64,000 bases of DNA from Acanthaster planci (Eukaryota; Echinodermata; Asteroidea; Valvatida; Acanthasteridae). Position numbers and translations under genes: made by a program. The DNA lies in the NCBI RefSeq assembly GCF_001949145.1, contig NW_019091358.1, positions 552,265-616,264 of the forward strand, written 5' to 3'. The notes beneath the pieces were generated by a model. The model searched no databases, had not been told where the DNA came from, and saw only the letters and a list, made by a program, of their open reading frames with translations. Positions 12,701 through 21,700 of this stretch are shown in pieces; positions within the stretch are counted from its first letter, which is position 1, and the number at the start of each line of letters is the position of its first letter.

Positions 12701-15700
12701 AGAAACATCTATACTGTGCAGTACACTGATTTTCATTTGTCTCTCTCCTGAGCATGCGTTGTGCTGCTCTCCTCTCAGCTGGATGAGTGTTCCATGCCGC
12801 TTAAGTTGATGTGACCTTTTTTGCTTGATTTGTCAGGGAGCGACTATTCTGAATGATGGAGAGGCTGTGGTCATCGGTAGGATCATCAAGGGCGGCATGG
12901 CCGAGCGGAGCGGGCTGCTGCACGAAGGGGATGAGATACTGGAAATCAACGGCAACGATATTCGAGGAAAATCTGTCAATGAAATCTGTGAATTCATGGT
13001 AAGGGGAGAGCTTGCTCACTTGTACGAGCTACCGGTGCCCTGGGACCTCCTTTCAAATGAAAGTATTGCTCGATGGACTGTCAGTGATAGTAGTATGGAA
13101 TATTGAACTGACCTGATATGTCGTTGTGATAGGTACACTTTATTATATGAAGAGATCTGCATGTTGAGCCTTGCATATTCTTGCAACAGATGGGAAAACA
13201 CCCTTGAACACCAATACCCAAGGCTTACTGGATAAGAATAAGCCAGTTTGGTACTCAAACAGTGCATGCCTACAATGAAGGGCATCTGAGGTCATTTGGG
13301 AACCGTCGTACATGTGCGGAAAGCCTGCTGTATCAGTGTGGCCATCAACAGACTCGCTTGTGTCCTTTTTTCTGAAGTAAAATTGTCTTTTTGAAATACC
13401 AACCTGGTTCATTTCTAATCAGTAAGTGCTGTGGTTTAGTGGTTGAATTTCTTTCATCAGAAATTACCGTAATTGATATTGATCTTAATAATTATTAGTA
13501 CTGTTCCTATTGTACGTTTTATGACTTCTTGTTTTCCCAAAGTGTATGCTTTGCATATCTTACACTTCAAAGCATGTTTTTCAGACTCCTTACCGCTGTC
13601 TCTCCTCCCGCTGACTGTGTTCATTGACAATGCAACAACAAACTCTTTTGTCGTCTTTTTCATCTCTGACAGAGCGCTCTCTCAGGGACACTTACATTCC
13701 TCATGGTGCCTTGTAAGCAGCATAACATCAAGCAACAGTCCAAAGACACAGCCCTTGTAAGTTCCCATCATTCGGCCTGTCGGTTGCTGACATTTCAAGT
13801 GACTTTTTTCCCTGCAGTTTCCAGATTCAGGTTTAAAAGCAAGTTGAAGTTTGTGAAATAGCTTTCATTGGTCAGTACCTGTCAGTGTTGAAGTCCAGTC
13901 CCTCACAGGTCCAATCACAAGTCCTTCCATGAGACCAGTCACCAAGGAGTGTTTTTGTCACAGTGTATTCGAACGACATGGCTTGAGACTAAATAACTTG
14001 TGATGCACTTGAATATAGCACCATTATCTTCCCTGCTTAGCCCTACGAGAGCCTGCGGAATCCAAAGTGGATGGATCTGCAACCCCACCATGAAGTGAAA
14101 TCTAGTGAGATTAAGTTAGTTTTTCAAAGGGAAGAAAGCAGTTTCATGTTTTTGATTGCTGTACCAAAAAGATACAGATTCAAGAACGTCACACGTGGAA
14201 GTCAATATGTTGCCTGCCAATATCCATTGAATGTCAGGCGTGGGCGCTTTGCACTTGCACAGTTACTGTGTTTAGTGTTGTGCCATTACAGGGCCATGGT
14301 TGATGGAATCTGTAGTGCATTTCTGTCAGTTTGATAGTTTACGTTCAAGTAAACTTCTGTTATGGCTCACCCATGTGCATTTCCGCATTGCGCCCCCTCA
14401 CAGATTCACATGAGGGCGCACTTTGACTACGACCCGGAGGATGACATGTACATCCCTTGCCGGGAGCTGGGGTTATCCTTCCACAAAGGGGACATCCTGC
14501 ATGTCATCGCCCAGGACGATTCCAACTGGTGGCAGGCATACCGGGAGGGAGAGGAGGACCAGACGCTGGCCGGCCTGATCCCCAGCCGCAGCTTCCAGCA
14601 GCAGTGAGTGTCATCTGGCCTCGGCCTTTCAAAGGGGCCCAAAAGCACAGGGTTCCCAGGGTTGTGGAAAAATCCAGGGGGAAAAGTTGCCCTGGAAAGT
14701 CATGGAAAAGATCCTGCAAGGGTTATTTTTGATGTGATAACGGAATAATGATAAATTTACACGCTGTTTCCTTGCTAGTGTGTACTAGAGGCAATGACCG
14801 TCTTCTAGTTCATAGTACCAGACAGCTTAAATCTGACTTCTTCCAAACTTGCTTTTGCAAACGGAATGAAATTGAAAATGACAGTTGGACTCCTGGCTTC
14901 CTCCTTTGACAAAGAAACAGGACACCAGTATTATGGACTACCTTCGTTACTGCTAATTTTTCTCAAATCTGCTTGGACAGACGAGAGGCCATGAAGCAGA
15001 CGATGCCCGAGGACGAGGAACCGAAGAAGAAGCTATTCTGCGGCGGCAAGTCCAAGAAAAAGAAGAAAAAGAAAAAGCTGTACAATGCAAATGGAAACGG
15101 TGAGCAAACAGTCGTCTTTCAAAAAGGGCAGACTTTTTTTCCGTGCAGTTTTTCCTCTAGAAATGGAAACACTTTGCCAACTGACATTAACTCCTGGGAT
15201 CGAGAATGCTGCATGGAGAGAGTTGGTTCTTGGGAGTAGCTTTTTGATGCGCGATTTTGGAATTGAGGCAGCCATTTTGAAAAAGCAGCTGTCTTGCATT
15301 CACTTTGAAATTGACCCCCAAGGAAGTACACCTACACGGTTCCCATCAACTCTCAGCGTAGACCAACAGAACCATAACCTAAGCTCACATTGACTAAATA
15401 TTAGTGGCAAGGAATATTATTTTTTGGGGGGGGTTTCAAGTGGTAATCAAATATTTTTTTGTACTACTTGTGGTCCCTACTTGGCCTCTATCTACCTCTA
15501 TACTGGTACTCTTAGCAGTGAATGTGAGGACAAAATAACTTTCAAGATCCTGCCTGAGGATATCTAGATTTTTTCAAAGGGTGTTATTCTTGGATAACAG
15601 CTATTGGGGCTGAGTTGTAACAGAGTTCAAATACATGTCTGTTGTTCTTTGGAACATGCAACGTGTGCCTACCATCCCCAGCCTACTGGTACCCATTAGG

Positions 15701-18700
15701 CATTGGTTTCAAGACAGTTGCCGTCCTTTATTTCACATCCCTGCAGACCAAAGCAGTGATGAGATTTTGACCTACGAGGAAGTTGGCCTGTACCAGCCAG
15801 ACCCCAGCAAGAAGAGGCCCGTGGTGCTGATTGGTCCACCCAAGGTGGGCCGGCATGAACTCAGGCAGAGATTACTCGAGACAGACGAACGCTTTGCAGC
15901 TGCTGTACCCCGTAAGTTCTCATGTTTGATTGTCTATTTTTTCCTGTCTCACGCTTTTGGCCTAGAGATGTTCAGAAAAGCAAGGTGACACGTTACTTCA
16001 GTCCTGGGTTCATCTTTTGTTGGTCCCCACTTTGGACGATCTATGCATGGGACCTGCCTTAAAACCTTCACTTGAATTTGTTTTTGAGCTGTAAGCTAGG
16101 ACTAAATGCTTTTGAATGTTAAAGTTTGTCAAATAACAGAGGGTTTGTGGTTGCTGATGTTGGTCTGTTGTGACCTACTTATTTTGAATCACTAACTTTG
16201 ACTGATTTTGTGTGCTTGGGTATTCAAATCCATCGTCTTTTTCAAATCAGCAAACAATCATTTGAAAGATTCAGTCATTTTTGCCTAGCTCCATTTTCTA
16301 AGTCCTGAGAGTGGAGTTTCACTGGCCCTTTGTGCCTATTAAGAGGTTGAAGACTTTCAAGAAAGTTAACATCTTGAAATTGGCCAGCTTTCACTTTTGC
16401 TGAAGTTTGAATTTACTTTCCATTGTCATTCAGCCGCTCTAGTGGTACTGTACTGTTACCAACCATTTACAGAAATTATTTCCTCAAGATGTTACTCATT
16501 TTGAGCTATTGTAACCCGTGGTGTGTGCCCGTTCTCCACAGACACGAGTAGACCAAAGAAGGACCACGAAGTCCATGGCCTGGATTACTACTTCACCACC
16601 AGGCAACGCTTTGAGCAAGACATCCAAGCCGAGAAGTTTGTGGAGCACGGCGAGTTTGAGAAGAACATTTACGGCACTAGCCTGGAGGCCATACGCAGTG
16701 TGGTGGAGGAGTCCAAGATCTGTGTGCTCAACCTCCATCCTCAGGTGAGTTGTGGCTGGAAGTCCAGGCTTGGGGATGCCATTGCGGTTGACATTAAAGA
16801 GAGCACCAAGTCTTCTGTGAGGGAGTGTTGACCCGCGATAGTTTGGGTTCGCTGATAATGGGACTTTAATAAGTGGCTTGCCTTTCTGTAGTTAAAGTTC
16901 AGTTATATCTGACTATGTTATTATGAGTCACAAGTCCTTAGTCCATCACAAGTTGACCATAAAGTTATCCAAGTCCCATATGAAGTCACAAGCCTACAAG
17001 TGAACAATAAAGACTTCCATCCCGACTGTGCATTCCCTTGATTTCCTGGCAGAACAGGTGAAGTAAGTTGTGACCAGACTTGGGATGGGCTCGGCACTTT
17101 TGAATTCTGGGCAAGTCCACAATGTCGCCCATGCTGTGTCCCACAGTAATGGAAGTTTTACCCTAGAAAGCATTCATGCATTGCAGTGTTTTTCCATTCT
17201 GCCATGGAGCCATGTAAGTGAGATTACCCACAGGAATTTGTACATGTACATGTCTAGTCTTTGTGATGATTCGGTAATTGACAAAACCATTTTACCGTTC
17301 TTCAGTCTTTAAGCATCGTTCCTGTGGGTGTTGTATAGTACATGTACGTGACACAAGAGAAATAATACCCTCCGACACTCTCCGTTGTGTATTTTGTGCG
17401 CATGCTTATCCACGCAACTTCAGCACAGAGCACACACCAGTAATATAGCAAAGCTGTTGCGTCTTCAGATTTTTGCTCGGTGTTTTCTCGTACCACACGG
17501 GTGAAAAGCTTTCAGTCTGTCGACGTTGCAATGGTTTTATTGCACTCTCCGGAAGAAAAACTGTCAACACAGTCGCTTGAAATGTCTGTCTCATTCGCTT
17601 TGGATGATGTGCATGTTAGCGTTTTCTCTCACAGCTAATTGGCCGGCAACTTTTTTTGTCTTCACCAGTATGGATTGTTGGTTTCAAAAAGTTGTTAACC
17701 ACTTGCTGCCGGGTGGAATTTGAAGTTGCATGACGTAAACCCGAGAGATTTTCAAGATTGTCCGTTTTCAACAATCTTAAAAAAATCATAGCTTCATTTA
17801 CTGAACGTATACACCCACACCAATGACTGTCTGGTGACTATTCTAATTCGACAGACAACATCTATTGACGCCTGAGTATTTCAGCCAGGCCTGCCGCCTT
17901 GTAAAAAGAGCCCAGATTGTGCAGTGTTGTGTAACTTTCTTTTGCTCCCGAAAGTGGCGTGTTTTCAATAGGAGCCAGATTAACGTACAGCGGTAGGTAT
18001 CGCTCATCGCTGGAGCGCTTTTGTCCCCCGGTGGGAATCCACTTGTACTGAATGCCACAAACAGTGGTATATTCTCTCAAAAAAGTATGGATTTCCTCTG
18101 CTATTGACAACTGAAAAAATATTGGCAATTCCCAGCAGCTCGGTCATTTGTTACAAGTACGGTCTTTTGTTATAAGGCCTGGCTCTTTAGTCCGGTTTCG
18201 GGCTCCCCGGTTTCGTGTGTTAAGCCTGTGTGCCTTAAATGGGGTTCCCCGGCAGCAAGTGGTTAATTGAATGAATCATTTTCACCACCTTAAGAAAGAC
18301 TGTCTACCACTTATCTGAATTTCAGTTTGGTTTCATGGCTTGAATTCGGCCACATTGTGCTGTAGGCAGCAATTTTATGTTCAAACAGCACATGGATTTG
18401 ATATACATGTACTAATATTTTAGTAATTTTTCAGGCCATTAAAAAGGTAAACAGAAATGCATTTTCCAGCAGTCTTTTACCACACTAAGTTTCGTCCTTT
18501 TTGGACCACTTGCAGTTAAATGAGACGTTTGATGGAGCTACTAATAAATGAAATGTTACCGATGCTTTAGCAGAAAAATATTGGCTTTTGACATATTAAC
18601 ACAATTCTGGAGTTACCGTAGTACTTAGTAGACACGGGCCCTATTGTAGAGAAGCTGGATGCTTTCCTATTGTAGACAAGCTTGATGCTTGTAAGTTCAT

Positions 18701-21700
18701 CCCCGAATTGAAGGCATAAATTCACAGCTACATGTAAGTTGCAGGGAGAAGGAGCTTAAACAAGCATAAAAATGACTAAACTGGAGGAGGGTTAATTTGC
18801 TCTCTGTTTTACAAGTGCAGTTGGTAAAATAGGCTTGAGTAATCAACACAGGGTCCCTGCTGACAGATTGACCGTGTTGGCCAGTGTTTCAGCTAAATAT
18901 GCATTTTTCCTTACATCTGTTTACTTCATGCAGTGTTGAGTAAAATGGGCTGCTGTTGCCAGCTGCTCTGTATTATCTTCTCAGATGTACTGGCAAAGAG
19001 TAGACAAGCTGGTGGGACAAACTACATTTTGGCACTGGCAGAATATGAGAAGATCATCCTTTTCATCAGAAAGTTGACAAATGTATGGATTGGTGCATGC
19101 GTGCAGTGTTCTCTCACCAAGAGGGACATCATTCTTACATAGAAACATGACATCTCATTGTCACGTGGGGCCAATATCCAGATTTTGCAAATACATTGTA
19201 TCCGCCACTCGACATCTGACAGCCGCGACCCTGATGTTCATAGGGAGAGAACTAGTCCAAATTGTAGATAACTGTAGACACATGCCGTTTAGCACTAACC
19301 CTGCACTGTCACTTTTGTTTCTTGTTTGTCTTTGACTCTAGGCTTCAGAGTTCAAGCATGGCATGCGAAAAACCAGAACCTTCTGGAGGGTGTGTGGTTT
19401 GAGCTCATTAATATTCATCACTGCTTGCCCTGTTTTGCATAAGAGTAACTGGCACATTGGAAATTTGCAACATGTATATGCATGACCTTCTGTGTGATCT
19501 TGTGCTGTTGTTTAGATTTTTTGTCAGATATAATTCCTGCTGATTGTTTCAGTGTTTGCAAAATGACTGAAGTAACACTGCTCGCTTGTACATTTAGTTG
19601 CTTCTCAGCTGTCAGAACATGATTTCTATATTTGTGGTTTTTGTGCACATTTAGAGTCATGTCATGATCTGCTGTTTTGTCAAAAGTAGTCACAAAATGT
19701 CCGTTTTGATGTCCTCATCTAGATTGATTTCCGATCAAACATACATTTTTTGTGGATGTACAGCAATGTTTACTTGCCATTGCCATTCAAAGAATGTTAC
19801 CACAGTGATGCTAGATGATGATTTTGGTATTTCCGTCATGGAACCTCCAGAATTTTGTTATTTTTTTAATTTAGCTGTGCTTTTAAGAAATACCATGCTT
19901 CTCTGCTCTTCAACCAGTCTTCTCTTTTTTGAAAACCCTCTTTTTTAACCCTAACCCTCCTCAATCCTTCACCTGTTGGAGGACTGAGGAGTGTTAGGGT
20001 TAAGGAAAGCCACTGAAACAGGTTTTGTACTTGAAGCTGACAAGTCAATCTATCAACTTGCAACTGTTAACTATCAGTATTGCTTGATTTCTGGGACCAG
20101 GCAAATCATAGTGTTAGAACTAGAACCTCATAATAGGAGTGGGAAAAAATCTGAAGAATTCAAGAGGCTTTGGAGTTTAGAATTTGCTCTTTGTAATAGG
20201 ATTTTATCACAAGAGTATTCTTCTTATCAAAAGTCTGTAATCCCCATAAATCAGGTAGAACCCATGTTTGGTGTTTGAATTCCTCTTCAGTCAGTTTTCT
20301 TTGTCAGAGCTAAAAATTGATAAAACTCTAAACTGTCTGTCTTGTACATGTATTCAGACCTGTTCATTCTTTTCCTTTTGCTTGCTGACATCATCGTGTA
20401 TTGATGCGTGGTGTGTCATGCTCACATTGGTTCAACTGTGATGCAGTGCCTGTAATGTGCATGTACATAGGTATTATGACAGTGACAGGGATCGCTTGAA
20501 TACGGAAGCAGCATTATTAAAAAACAGGAACTGAAATTGGAGAAGTACCAGGAGAATCAGATCTCAAATCCAAAACACACACACTGACAGAAAAGGGACC
20601 AGTTACATCGACCCATTGCTGACCTGGTGGAGTAAAGGATATTGGTATGGAAGACAGGACAGCACATTCAAATGCCCTGCCACTCTTATATCTTTGCTTT
20701 GGTTTGCTTTGCTTTAATTATTTTCACACTCATGGCCAAAGGCCATATTACAGTACAAATTTAAAATACAATACATTACTTTAACGAAAAGTTACTGAAA
20801 TGTTAAAAAGAAACAGTTACAGTCAATTTAAATTGCACTTTAAAGTTACTGAACATTAGCAATGACAAAGCCCCCTGTGAAGCCCCCATCAAGTAGTTTG
20901 TGATTTTCCAGATTCCTAGACAGTAACAGTACCCAGCCTGTTTTGTACAAAAGATAGGGGAGGGAAAGAAACTGTTAAACATGTGCACCTTGGCTAAATG
21001 GTGGGCATGCAAAGCAGAGTCTGAATCAAACATGGTGGTAGAGGCGATGTCACAGCCAGACGTCGCCACGGCAACTGAACATTCGGCACCGAACATTTTC
21101 TTGATTGTCTTCCACATTTTTACCTTCACAGAAATTGCTCTTTAATAAATTAACTCAATTTCTGTTGGCAAAGGCAGGCATCCTACTGGGTGAAAGAATC
21201 CATGTACATGTACATGTTGCCTTCAGTCTTTTCGGAAGTTTAAGAATTCAGCTTTTGTTTGCTGCACAAAGTTTTTCACTGCACGCCACATGCTTTCAAG
21301 CGCTACCATTTTTTCCTTTATTACCCTTCTTTTTGGTGATTTTTGTGTTTTTGTTGTATGCTGTGAATGTAATCCTCGCATTTCTTACCTGCATTTCTGC
21401 TCGTAACATTGAAAACCTGTTAAACTTTTTTTACTGCAGTCACTTAAAGTCCTGAAGAATTCCGACCTGAGGCCGTACTTCATCTTCGTTTGCCCACCGT
21501 CCCTGGATCGACTCAGGCAGCAGAGAACCGAAGTTGGAGATCTCTTGAAGGTTGGTCCAGGATCATGTTAGACAAGCGATGTGGGTGGGGTTGGGGGGTT
21601 GGGGATGGGCACAGGTGGAGAAGGTTGTGGGGAAGGAATGGAAGTTGGTGAATGCAGATGAGCATAGGCTGTTGCAGAACTCCCAACCTTGCCGTACTCC

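Larger units (their letters stand above)
16745..21439 (+). other. PALS1 intron, 4.7 kb, with MITE insertions
   Basis: Non-coding interval inside the GUK-coding region. It contains a 572-base TTAA-flanked MITE (17695-18266), a 59-base hairpin with TTAACCCTAAC ends (19945-20003), a CACAAGTC-rich tract (16920-17010) and a possible LINE tail (20690-20800). Confidence 0.6.

Noticed and set aside
19945-19960. Telomere-like CCCTAACCC
   Set aside because: Only one and a half units and embedded in a TTAA-ended inverted repeat; not an interstitial telomere.
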